Part shown: positions 10,832 through 20,225 of the stretch, piece by piece
Layout of the letters: each line of letters starts with the position of its first letter
Numbering within the stretch: position 1 is the first letter of the stretch
Notes under the pieces: model-generated
The model's input: only the letters and a program-made list of their open reading frames with translations
Told to the model about the DNA's origin: nothing
Databases searched by the model: none
Translations under genes and position numbers: made by a program
Source of the DNA: Forficula auricularia
Lineage: Eukaryota; Arthropoda; Insecta; Dermaptera; Forficulidae
DNA: 64,000 nucleotides
Direction of reading: 5' to 3'
Assembly: GCA_024734495.1 (NCBI GenBank)
Contig: JALMQS010000070.1
Coordinates: 15,748,306 to 15,812,305, forward strand

Positions 10832-11402
10832 GCTGACGTGTTCTGATGTGGCCATCCACTTGACTTTACCATACAACCTGGCCCCTCACTTATATTTAAT
10901 ATTTAATAAAAATCATGTAGGGGGGGGGTTAGTTTTTGCATTTTTAGACTTCTGGGGTCCCACTGATTATGTATACAAAATTTGGTGGAGTTTGCTCAAA
11001 TGGCCTAAATTTTTAATTTTTAACCTCCCCCTTCCACCCCCCTTTATTTTGGGTCATCATCTCTTAATCTCAATGAACCAAAACTACGTGTAAAATTTGG
11101 TTTCGATATTTACACTATTTTTTGAGCTAGCTCGTCCACAAAAATTTGGTAACGCACAGATTAACAAACAGACAGACAACCAGACAGACTAACAGACATT
11201 TTGACAAAACAATTATTATCGCAAAAAATATAATTTTTTCGATGTTCACTTATTAGGGCTTTTTTGTAGACCGAAATGGTTTCGCTCAATTTTTTTAATC
11301 AAAATAGTTTCAGCCGTTTTTGAGATATTTCGAAAAAAAGAAGGAAAAAACACTTTTTTCATGCACGATTACAATACTTGACCATACCCTGTATGGTAAA
11401 CT
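10832..11402 (+). repeat. P repeat, copy 1
   Basis: Begins CTGACGTGTTCTGATGTGGC, carries one core block (TTTTGCATTTTTAGACTTCT ... GATTATGTATACAAAATTTG) and C-rich linkers, then a conserved right part ending CCATACCCTGTATGGTAAA. The left and right ends share TTTACCATACA in inverse orientation. Copies lie at 13.5, 16.7, 18.4 (minus) and 63.57 kb (minus). Its chance open frames are interrupted at different places in different copies, so it is treated as non-coding. Confidence 0.8.
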
Positions 11403-11668
11403 AAAAAGTTATATTATTCAGCTTTTACACTAAAATTAAAATAAAGAGTTTTCCCTTCGCAGCCTGTAAACATATGATATGAGACGCTTTGATATAGAAA
11501 ATCAGACAAGACTTTATTTATTTATTTTTTTATAAACTTGAAAATTTTATGAAATAATGTATCGTAATCCAAGTCTCGCTTTCTTCTTTATTTTCTAGAT
11601 TATTTTTATTTGGTATCAAAATATTAATCTTCTCTTACTTTGTTTCCAGGTTTTGCTAATAGATGACG
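11403..11668. other. No gene
   Basis: AT-rich spacer. Positions 11,457-11,490 share GCAGCCTGTA(A/T)ACATAT with the hairpin at 26.13 kb. Confidence 0.3.
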
Positions 11669-11844
11669 TACCAGGTGTATGCATATGAAATGAGCCTTTT
11701 TTATGAAAATAAAACACTTTTTTTTAATTGATAGAGATTTTCTTTAGGAGACGGACTGGTATAAATATGCAATTGGATGTTGATGAAGCAGTCCACGGTG
11801 GTTGTAAAAAATAGATTATAGAGGTTTTATTATTTTACATTTAT

Positions 11845-11896
11845 TTGTTAAAACCGACGTTTCGGAGATTTATTCTCTCCTTCTTCAGGGTAACAG
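11845..11896 (-). ncRNA. Small hammerhead ribozyme (type I, Penelope class)
   Basis: Mirror of the plus-strand motif at 11,909-11,960. Reading the minus strand: stem I strand, CTGAAGA, stem II GGAGA/TCTCC, GAAA, CGTC, then the second stem I strand. Core positions are intact. The two motifs point away from a short shared loop. Confidence 0.75.
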
Positions 11897-11908
11897 TTCA
11901 TTGACTTT

Positions 11909-11960
11909 TTGTTACCCTGAAGAAGGAGAGAATAAATCTCCGAAACGTCAGTTTTAACAA
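11909..11960 (+). ncRNA. Small hammerhead ribozyme (type I, Penelope class)
   Basis: All conserved hammerhead parts are present in order: stem I 5' strand TTGTTA (11,909-914), CTGAAGA (917-923), stem II GGAGA (925-929) with TCTCC (937-941), GAAA (942-945), CGTC (946-949) and stem I 3' strand TAACAA (955-960). Cleavage is expected after C11,949. Stem III would be only A-C/G-U; ACGT is self-complementary, which fits variants from Penelope-like elements reported to work as dimers. One extra A lies between CTGAAGA and stem II. Activity is inferred, not shown. Confidence 0.8.
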
Positions 11961-12071
11961 ATAAATGTAAAATAATAAAACCTCTATAGTCTTATTTTTT
12001 ACAACCACCGTGGACTGCTTTCATCAACATCCAATTGCTTACTTTTTTTAAATAGGAAAGAAAAAAATATT

Positions 12072-12570
12072 TCATTTAAAGTACTCTTCATCACTTTCTA
12101 CACATTTTGACCACCTTTCTGGTAATTGGTGGATCCCCTTCCAACACCTTAGACCAGTGTTCCTTAAAGTGTGTGCCGCGGCACACTGTTGTACCGTGGT
12201 TATTAGTTGGTGTGCCGCGGAAAAATATCAAGTTTTGTGAAAATAATGCACCTACACATAGCAGAGAGTTAAACGAGCAGCAAGAGATGAGAACAGCCTT
12301 ATCAACGATGGCTCCAAATTTTGATCGCCTGTGCTCAGTTAAGCAGGCTCACGTTTCTCATTAAAAATCTTTTCATATTATATTAATTTTAATAATTAAT
12401 AAATATTAAATAAACATTGTTTTTTTTCTTTGATGTACCTCTAAAATTTCTTGATTTGGTAGGTGTACCTTGAACACAAAAAGTTTGCGGAACACTGCCT
12501 TAGACCATAAAAGCCTAGGCCTATCCGGTACAAAAGATGTTTTCGGATTTCTTTTCGGCATGGTAATTTT
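12072..12570 (-). pseudogene. Mariner transposase C-terminus, interrupted by a hAT MITE
   Basis: The minus-strand frame of 12,072-12,154 encodes QLPERWSKCVESDEEYFK followed by a stop, the classic mariner C-terminus. Skipping the hAT MITE and one copy of its 8-bp duplication, the same frame continues upstream (12,506 to about 12,570) without a stop. The catalytic core is not present further upstream, so this is a truncated relic. Confidence 0.7.
12155..12497. mobile_element. hAT MITE
   Basis: Termini CAGTGTTCC...GGAACACTG with a perfect 8-bp target duplication CCTTAGAC (12,147-12,154 and 12,498-12,505). Both features are diagnostic of hAT. The interior (GTGTGCCGCGGCACAC palindrome, 343 bp in total) encodes nothing recognisable. 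It inserted into mariner coding sequence. Confidence 0.9.
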
Positions 12571-12686
12571 CGTTGTTTATAAATATCTGAAGTCACAAGA
12601 TCACTTGTAAATAATTAGAGGAGGAAAACATCATAGATTGTTTGAGAATAAAATAGAAATATGATCAAATGAAATTCTAAAACTAT

Positions 12687-12770
12687 TTATTGAAGGAGAC
12701 AATAAAATTTATAATTCCAGCAGAAGACACTTTTTTATTGTCTCCTTCAATATATAAAATTCTGCTACTC
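12687..12770. repeat. Short hairpin repeat
   Basis: TATTGAAGGAGACAATAAAA (12,688-12,707) pairs with its inverse at 12,733-12,752. Related sequence occurs at 2,421-2,468 and as a larger hairpin at 59,119-59,285. Confidence 0.7.
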
Positions 12771-12799
12771 TTTTGCCAAATTTATAAAATATTGTTGCT

Positions 12800-12882
12800 A
12801 AATTATGTATAAACACTAGGTGGGACCTAAGGTCCTATGTTTGTATACTTTGTTAAATAAATAAATAAATAAATAAATAAAA
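12800..12882 (+). mobile_element. LINE-like 3' tail
   Basis: GTATACTTTGTTAAATAAATAAATA... ends in (AAAT)n, the tail style of several insect non-LTR retrotransposons. No coding sequence is attached. Confidence 0.35.
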
Positions 12883-13530
12883 CTTTCATTTTAAAACTAT
12901 TTATGTCACTCATAAAATATTCGTTTAAAAAAGATGGAATCAAATTTTAGATTCTTGTCGAAATAAATAGATTCTAAATTCGTATTTCAATAAAACATGT
13001 AATACCCTAAGGTAACATCTATTTTGATGTGTCGTGAGCGGGGCTATAAATATAGCCTTTCAATTATCGCATGTCAAGTGAGATAAATTTATAAATAAAT
13101 GGAAGATCAAAATCATGTATGAAATTTTAGTGAATCCCAAAATTGATTAAACTTGAAAATGAAAGAAATTATAATCTAATCAACAGTTTTAATCGGAAGA
13201 TGCAGATAATGTTTCTGCAATACTATATAACATAAAAGTAGTTTTTATCTAAGTTCCTATTTATTCATCTCCAACTGCGAAGCCAGCCTTAGGCGGGCTT
13301 CTTACTGGCTAGAGGGCTTTTAATTATCAGTCGGGAAAATAAATATAATCATATTTATAGGAACAGGCAGTGATAGGCTTTTTTGCCAGACCTAAATATG
13401 ATACGATCCAGGTGCATTTCACTGTAGCTTTGATTATGTTCGCTATATATGATGTAATAAGTTCGTAAGAATAAAAATAGCTGATTGTTACTAACTTTGA
13501 CTAAATTAAAGAAAACAATAATAAAAATAA
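12883..13530. other. No recognised gene
   Basis: AT-rich; a short stretch at 13,270-13,330 is more complex but has no matches inside the window. Confidence 0.3.
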
Positions 13531-14551
13531 GGTGACGTTCTGACGTGTTCTGATGTGGCCATCTACTTGACTTTACCAAACAACCTGGCCCCTAAAATTA
13601 TTTATAATCATGTAGGGGGGGTTAGTTTTTGCATTTTTAGACTTCTGAGGTCCCACTGATTATGTATACAAAATTTGGTAGAGTTTGATAAATGGCTAAA
13701 ATGTTCATTTTTGACCTTATAGCCCCAGTTTAGGCGGTTAGTTTTTGCATTTTTAGACTTCTGGGGTCCCACTGATTATGTATACAAAATTTGGTTGAGA
13801 TTGGTAAATGGCCAAGATTTTCATTTTTTGACCCCCCCCCCCCGTCCCATTTTGGACGATTAGTTTTTGCATTTTTAGACTTCTGGGGTCCCAATGATTA
13901 TGTATACAAAATTTGGTTGAGTTTGGTAAATGGCCAAAATTTTCATTTTTTGACCTTATATCCCCATTTTGGGCGGTTAGTTTTTGCATTTTTAGACTTC
14001 TGGGGTCCCACTGATTATGTATACAAAATTTGGTTGAGTTTGGTAAATAGCCAAGATTTTCATTTTTTGACCCCCCCCCCCATTTTGGGCGATTAGTTTT
14101 TGCATTTTTAGACTTCTGGGGGTCCACTGATTATGTATACAAAATTTGGTTGAGTTTGATCAAACGGCCTAGATTTTTAATTTTTAACCCCCCTCCACCC
14201 CCTTAATTTTGGGTCGATATGCTCCAAAATCTTATAAGCTCTTAATCTCAATGGACCAAAACTACGTGTGAAATTTGGTTTCGATATTCATACCAGTTTT
14301 TGAGGTAGCTCGTCCACAAAAATTTGGTAACGCACAGAATAACTAAGAGACATTTTGACAAAACATTTATTATCTCGAAAAATATGTTCACTTATTAGAG
14401 CTTTTTTGTAGAGCGAAATGATATGGTTTTGCTCAATTTTTTAAATTAAAATAGTTTTAGCCGTTTTTGAGATATTTCCAAAAAAAAGAAGGGAAAAAAA
14501 CACTTTTTTCATACACGATTACAATACTTGACCATACCCTGTATGGTAAAG
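13531..14551 (+). repeat. P repeat, copy 2, with tandem 120-bp units
   Basis: Same ends as the other P copies. Its core block is expanded into about five tandem units starting near 13,620, 13,738, 13,860, 13,977 and 14,093 (period 116-122 bp). Each contains TTAGTTTTTGCATTTTTAGA, TATGTATACAAAATTTGG and a C-rich linker. The open frames across it simply follow the repeat period. Confidence 0.85.
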
Positions 14552-14699
14552 TAATAGAGTTAAATCAAATATTTAAAATGTAAATTGTTTACCTTGTTTA
14601 AATCAAAATTAATGTTAACTTGGAAAGGTTATAATTCTGCGATTTTAATTTCATTCCACTCTTAATAGAAGATAAATAATTTGAATTTAAACAGTAACC

Positions 14700-14930
14700 T
14701 AAAATCTATATTCCTATTCAGATCGATTCGGAATTACTTCTAGGTATATGCAAATATGGAAAGAAAAGGGAGAGGCCTACGCCCAAACGGGCCTGGTGCA
14801 AAACGAATGAACAATACTTAAATAATATATTATACTATACATGGAACAATACTAAAATCTTTTTGTAACTTGTTGGTTATCTTTTATTTTCTAAATACTG
14901 TATAAATATACAAAATGTACCAAAAAAGGC

Positions 14931-14960
<30 letters not shown>
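14700..14960 (+). pseudogene. LINE ORF2 C-terminus with (AAAT)n tail
   Basis: The plus-strand frame ending at 14,810 contains SRYMQIWKEKGEAYAQ, resembling the D-R-x2-W-x3-GEAY-x-Q motif at the C-terminus of several R1/Jockey-like LINEs. It is followed by about 120 bp of 3' sequence and (AAAT)n at 14,933-14,960. No reverse transcriptase domain is upstream, so this is a 5'-truncated insertion. The assignment rests on a short motif. Confidence 0.45.
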
Positions 14961-14961
<1 letters not shown>

Positions 14962-15900
14962 TGCAAATTATGTCCATGATAATTATAAAAAAAAGATGAA
15001 TAGACAATTATTGTTGATTTTAAATATAAGCTATTTGAATTATTGATCAGAGCTAGTGTACAATCATAAAATTATAGATATATGGTAAAAAGTAAAAGGA
15101 CGAAATCGTTTTAACAAGAGTTTCATTGAATAGAATAAGGGTCAAGGGTATGTTTGTTATAAGGAAAAAATATAATGTATATTCATTTGTAAGAATTTTT
15201 GTATATTTAATATTAAATAAAAAATCTTAGTTTAAGAGTAATTATTAGATCGATCGAGGGGAGACTGAGTTGCTAACCCATCCACCCCCAAGCTTTTATT
15301 TTCGAGAAAAAAATTCAATTTTTACAAAAAGAAACTATACTGTATATGATTTTTTGATAATTGAGCTATTAAAAATAATAATTTCAATCATTTCTAGAAA
15401 TGAAAATTCTATATTAAATTTACTAAGTGACTAAAAATCATGATCGTAGATTCAGATTTTTAACTATTAATTGTTTAATGGCGATTTAAATCCTATTTTA
15501 TAAAAACTGTTTAATTTAAATCTATATCAAAGCGCACAGTGTGCGCAGGCCGAGTTCGAGTATTGGGTTGGCCATACACACTGTACGCTATTTACATGAA
15601 CCATTTCGAGCCAATTTCGACCCCCGTGAAGCTCGGAATCCATTTGAGATACAGAGCTGAAATTATACAGATGTAATTATGTAATCCATTTTGAGGAGAG
15701 AACCAAATTTCAATAATATAGCTTAAATGGAATCTGAGAATAGACCTGATAAAATAGCTAATTTTGGCACTCAATGACTGACAGGTCATCAAAACCTATA
15801 TAGGGTACTTCCAATCATTCCAGGATCATGAAAATTCGCCTGCTAGTAGAGTTTGTGACTCAAACAAAGGAAAAATTCCAAAAATTTCTTTCTTTCAACC
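14961..15900. other. No recognised gene
   Basis: AT-rich. A slightly more complex part (15,530-15,830) has GCGCACAGTGTGCGC at 15,531-15,545 but no assignable frame. Confidence 0.3.
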
Positions 15901-15904
15901 CTTT

Positions 15905-16060
15905 CAAAATGGGGGGGGGGGTCAAAATGAAAATTCTAGCCCGTTGGACCAAACTCAACCAAATTTTGTATACATATTCTGTGGGCCCCCTGAAGTCTAG
16001 AAATACAAAAACTAACTACCCAAAACGGGGAGGAGTCAAAAATAAAAATTCTAGCTCTTT
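15905..16060 (-). repeat. Fragment of P-repeat tandem block
   Basis: About two diverged copies of the P core block, inverted (AACCAAATTTTGTATACATA ... C-rich linker), without the P ends. Confidence 0.6.
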
Positions 16061-16106
16061 GGACCAACGGGCTTCCTCATAGCTTACAAAAAGCAGAGAA
16101 ATCCCA

Positions 16107-16285
16107 ACCAAAACATTCTGTGAAAAACAGCCCAAGTTCGAAAAACTACTGAGTAGCCAAGTTAAATTAAGAATAATTAAGTTGAGAAAATAGTAGATCT
16201 CTCAACTTAATTATTCTTGGCAAATTTAACTTAGCTACACAGTAGTTTTTCGAACTTGGCGTGTTTTTCACAGAATGTTTTGATT
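16107..16285. mobile_element. Hairpin MITE
   Basis: Arms 16,107-16,186 and 16,200-16,285 form a nearly continuous hairpin (AAAACATTCTGTGAAAAACA with its inverse; TTCGAAAAACTACTG with its inverse). Non-coding. No other copy was seen here. Confidence 0.75.
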
Positions 16286-16738
16286 GTGTAATATTATGTA
16301 CTGTAAAATCTACAGAATTAATTTTATGTTTTAAATAAAATTTTGGTGGCTTATTCGCACTTTTTGGGTTTTGATAAAATCTATATTAGGTTTATTTATT
16401 AACAAATTAACACATATATCATCACTGATCTTAAAAACCTCGTAAGTCCTAAATTCATTGTTTGGCAGAAAACAAGAAAAAACAATTTTCAACAACAATA
16501 TATTCATATATAATGGAATATTTATTATTTGTTCGTAGTGCGAAATTGAATTGGAATAGAATAATAAGGTTTCAATAGACACGACCCGCCGTGAAAAGTT
16601 GGTCGGTATAAACGTATAATAAGTATTTGACCAAAAATCGGACTTACGAGGTTTTGTAAGATCAGCGACGATATGAAGAGCTCCGGAACCAACACATTTG
16701 TTGAAAATTTCTAAATTTGCTTAATTCCTATCTAAAAA
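16286..16738. other. No gene
   Basis: AT-rich, no assignable frame or repeat. Confidence 0.3.
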
Positions 16739-17570
16739 GCTGACGAGTTCTGATGTGGCCACCCACTTGACTTTACCATGCAACCTGGCCCCTCACTTAT
16801 ATTTAATATTTAATAAAATTATTTATAATCATGTAGGGGAGGGGGTTAGTTTTTCCATTTTTAGACTCCTGGGGGCCCACTGATTATGTATACAAAATTT
16901 GGTTGAGTTTGCTCAAATAGCCTAGATTTTTAATTTTTAAACCCCCCTCCCCCCCCTCCACCCCCCTTAATTTTGGGTCGATATGCACCAAAATCAAATC
17001 AGCTTTTAATCTCAATGGACCAAAACTACCTGTGAAATTTGGTTTCGATATTCACACTAGTTTTTGAACTCTCTCGCCCACAAAAATTTGATAACGCACA
17101 GACTAACTAACAGACTACAAAGGGTCAGTTGTATGTCGGTTGATAAACTCTTTTAAACGTTGATCAAATGGTAAAACCTTAAAATTAATCTGTATGACGG
17201 GTGGGATGGCCAATCAGATGACAGGTACTTTCAATACTGAAAGTACCTGTCATCTGATTGGCCATCCCACCCGGCACACAGGTGAATTTTAAGGTTTTAC
17301 CATTTGTCAACTTTTAAAAAGAGTTTACCAACCGACATAGAACTGGCCCTAACTAACAGACATTTTAACAAAACAATTAATATCTCGAAAAATATAATTT
17401 TTTCGATGTTCACTAATTAGGGCTTTTTTGTAGACCGCAATGCCATGGTTTCGCTCAATTTTTTAATCAAAATAGTTTCAGCCGTTTTTGAGATATTTCG
17501 AAAAAAAGAAGCGGAAAAACCACTTTTTTCATGCACGGTTAGAATACTTGACCATACCCTGTATGGTAAA
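16739..17570 (+). repeat. P repeat, copy 3, containing a hairpin MITE
   Basis: Carries both P ends and one core block. A type-B MITE is inserted at 17,120-17,350, inside the tract where copy 1 reads CAGACTAACAGACATTTTGA. Confidence 0.8.
17120..17350. mobile_element. Hairpin MITE, type B
   Basis: Termini GGGTCAGTTGTATGTCGGT and TGGCCCTAA, long complementary arms, and the shared inner block CTGATTGGCCATCCCA. Flanked by CTA/CTAA. Confidence 0.8.
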
Positions 17571-18421
17571 GTAAAAATTAGGTTATTCTTTTTAATACAT
17601 AAGATTTTATTCTTTGATTCGCTTTTTCTCATTTTTATTTTTTCTGAATATTAATTCTTATGGGAGATTAGATTCAAAAAACATCAATTCTTATCAATTG
17701 TGTAGGTGAGAGATTTTTAATATTAAATTTTATAATTAGTTCATTTTCAATCAGTCAAGTGATAGAAAAAAAAATCCAAAATGTTTTATGCTTAATATAC
17801 GTTATGATTGATTTTTCTATTTATTTTTCAATAAATTACCTACAATCAATATATTATATTATTATTAAGAAAATCGAATAGGAAATAAAAATAAATTTGA
17901 TGAAAAGGGATTTACCCGCTTTGGAAAATATTCATTAATCTAAGCAAACACAAATTAGAATATCAATAAACAATTTATTTCCTCACTTGACGAGGTTAAT
18001 TCGTTTTATTGATTAAAACTAAAGTTATTTTCTAAAGGTAATCATAGAGAAGGGACAGAAAATACAAACAAAACGACCATCATTATACAACTTAATTATA
18101 GCCTGTCTCCTCTAAAGTGTGACTACTATCACCGTGATTAGCTTATTTAGATCGATAGATTTTAGACCTTCGAATTTTATTGGGTTGAAAAATGCTCAAA
18201 ATCAATGAAGTTCTTTAGAAAGTTTTAGCTAATGAGCTGAAATTTAGCACACAAGATTCAATAATATTCCGCACTTTATTGATGTCAAATTTAATTTTCT
18301 AGCTTAAACCACTTGCTGACGAAAAAATCACCAAAATTTGCAGAGAACGTATCTTGTCAGGTCTTGTAAAAAGTTTTCCATTTTCTTCCAAATATTTATT
18401 GTTTTTAAGATATTTTTTTTT
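17571..18421. other. No recognised gene
   Basis: AT-rich; no coding-like frame. Confidence 0.3.
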
Positions 18422-19228
18422 CACTTTATCATATAGAGTATGGCCAAGTATTGTAACCATGCATGGAAAAAAGTGGTTTTTTTGCTTCTTTTTTTTGAAA
18501 TATCTCAAAAACGGCTGAAACTATTTTGATAAAAAAAGAGGAAACCATGGCATTTCGGTCTACAAAAAAGCTCAAATAAGTGAACATCGAAAAAATTTTA
18601 ATTTTCGAGATAAATAACTGCTTTATCAAAATGTTAGTCTGTCCATTACCAAATTTTTGTGGGCGAGCTAGCTCAAAAACTAGTGGGAATATCAAAATCA
18701 AATTTCACACGTAGTTTTGGTGCATTAAGATTAAGATCTGATTAAATTTTGGTGCATTTCGACCCAAAATTAAGGGGGGAAGGGGGGTTAACATTTAAAA
18801 TAATAATATTTTCAAACTAAAAAAACAAGAAAAATGAAATATACGATAAAATGAACCTATAATAACGAAAATATTTTTTTTTCTGGCACCAAAATTAGGA
18901 CGGGGGGGGGGGGTCAAAAATAAAAGCAAACACAACCATATTTTGTATACATAATCAGTGGGCCCCTGGAACACTAAAAATGAAAAAACAAACCGCCCAA
19001 AATGGGGTTGGGGAGGGGGTTACAAAATTAAAAATCTAGGTCCTTGGACCAAATTCAACAAAATTTTGTATATATAATCAGTAGGCTACTAGAAGACTCA
19101 AAATGCAAAAACTAACGCCCCATAATGGGGGGAGTGGTTGTAGGGTCAAAAAATTAAAATCTAGGCCCTTGTACCAAACTCAACCAGAAGTGTATGGTAA
19201 AGTCAAGTGGATGGCCACATCAGAACGT
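18422..19228 (-). repeat. P repeat, copy 4
   Basis: Inverted relative to copies 1-3. It has both ends, two to three core blocks and a G-rich strand with a long G run near 18,901. Its left P end abuts the truncated TTAA element at 19,229. Confidence 0.8.
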
Positions 19229-19664
19229 CTCAATTTATTTAAGAAAATTTTAATTCATAGTTACAACACAGTTTCTGAGATAATAATGAATAAATAATTA
19301 CAAATTTACACTAAAATCAAGCTGGCAACAACTCATTTATTTAAACTAAAAAGTGGATTAACTTTAGTACTTATTTTTGACGTTTTTTTGCTTCAGCCAT
19401 TGTCGCAACAGCTTTCAATCGCTTATTAAGAACTTTTGGTTTAATAAATCGACCTTTATAATGTACTTTATCTGACATTTCTATGATAATATATATACAA
19501 GTTCGGGTAGTGTTGCCAGATTTGTCAAACGAGCACGGGATGGGCTAGTAGTGGTACATAAACAGCAAAAAGTTTTGGGCTTATGAATTATGAATTCTTA
19601 TTGTCTGTTCTATATACTCTGGCATTAACTTTTTGCTAGTATTGTCGCGAAAAAACTACCTTAA
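19229..19664 (-). mobile_element. TTAA element (copy 1), truncated, with a small ORF
   Basis: Read on the minus strand it begins TTAAGGTAGTTTTTTCGCGA at 19,664 and matches the copies at 27,383-27,959 and 50,897-51,605. The other end is lost at the junction with a P repeat. It contains a 35-codon frame (19,371-19,478). Confidence 0.7.
19371..19478 (-). CDS. Small basic ORF inside TTAA element, unknown function
   Basis: The 35-residue frame starts MSDKVHYKGRF and ends MAEAKKRQK; it is strongly basic. The copy at about 27,562-27,680 aligns at most positions but has lost the ATG and reads through the stop; the copy near 51,080 is badly decayed. I do not recognise the family. It may be the remnant of a transposase exon, a captured host fragment or a chance frame. 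The TTAA copies A and B (0.3 and 53.4 kb) do not contain it. Confidence 0.3.
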   Translation of the reverse strand: MSDKVHYKGRFIKPKVLNKRLKAVATMAEAKKRQK

Positions 19665-20225
19665 ATGCTTATAAAATATAATAAAACTGTTTTTTAAAGA
19701 AATATACAACTTACTTTTCAGTTTTTATTTTGATCGTGCTCATGTATTTATTTTCAAGTGAATTGATTTGGCAAGTTTGTGTGTTCTTGTAAGGTCACCG
19801 GCGTCTAATCTAATTCATTTTATACTGATAGGGTGCCAACTTGAATGGAATTTCAAATTATCTATATATAAAGGGGCCATTTGATCTGAACAAAACTCCT
19901 TTCCTTTTAGGCGTGGGAAAGGCTTTGCAAGGTAAAAAAATACTTGGCAACACCTTAGGGATCCCCGTCGTTGTCTCTTCAGGACACGAGCGACTCACTC
20001 CTTCGAAGCCAGTTGGGATTATCTGAAATGGGTTATTTATTAGCCCGGAACTTAACTCCGAGAATTATATTTATACCATTGTATATATACACAGGGTGTT
20101 AAAAAAAAGTTCACATATTTTGGAAGGAGTGAGTATGTATCAAAACAAGAAAAAAATAAAGTAAATTCGAATACTTAAGCATGGATCGTAAAATTAATAT
20201 TACTTAGGAACATTATATTCTAAGA
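19665..20225. other. Complex stretch, possible promoter or solo terminal repeat
   Basis: Contains a TATATAAAGG box at 19,864-19,873, an open frame of 61 codons and a GC-richer tail to about 20,060. A terminus-like ACAGGGTGTTAAAAAAAAG lies at 20,089-20,107. The layout would suit a solo LTR or promoter, but no paired repeat was found. Confidence 0.2.

Larger units (their letters stand above)
11728..12040. mobile_element. Penelope-type inverted repeat with two hammerheads
   Basis: Arms of about 130 bp (11,769-11,900 and 11,905-12,037) are almost perfectly inverted. Each contains a complete small hammerhead motif and runs outward into GTCCACGGTGGTTG and CAATTGGATGTTGATGAAG. The insert is flanked by a duplicated ACTTTTTTT-type target. 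There is no reverse transcriptase, so it is a terminal-repeat-only derivative. Confidence 0.75.
11671..12570 (-). mobile_element. Mariner 3' end broken by two later insertions
   Basis: A mariner-type terminus CCAGGTGTATGCATATGAAA abuts a TA (11,669-70). Removing two inserts makes the terminus contiguous with the 3' untranslated region and the transposase C-terminus, all read on the minus strand. Insert 1 is a ribozyme-bearing Penelope inverted repeat (11,728-12,040; target duplication ACTTTTTTT). Insert 2 is a hAT MITE (12,155-12,497; duplication CCTTAGAC). Confidence 0.75.

Noticed and set aside
13753..14127. Frames of 101 and 124 codons
   Set aside because: They follow the 120-bp tandem P units; the translation is periodic and disrupted in other copies.
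19841..20026. 61-codon frame after a TATA box
   Set aside because: No family motif and no repeat partner to support an LTR or gene.
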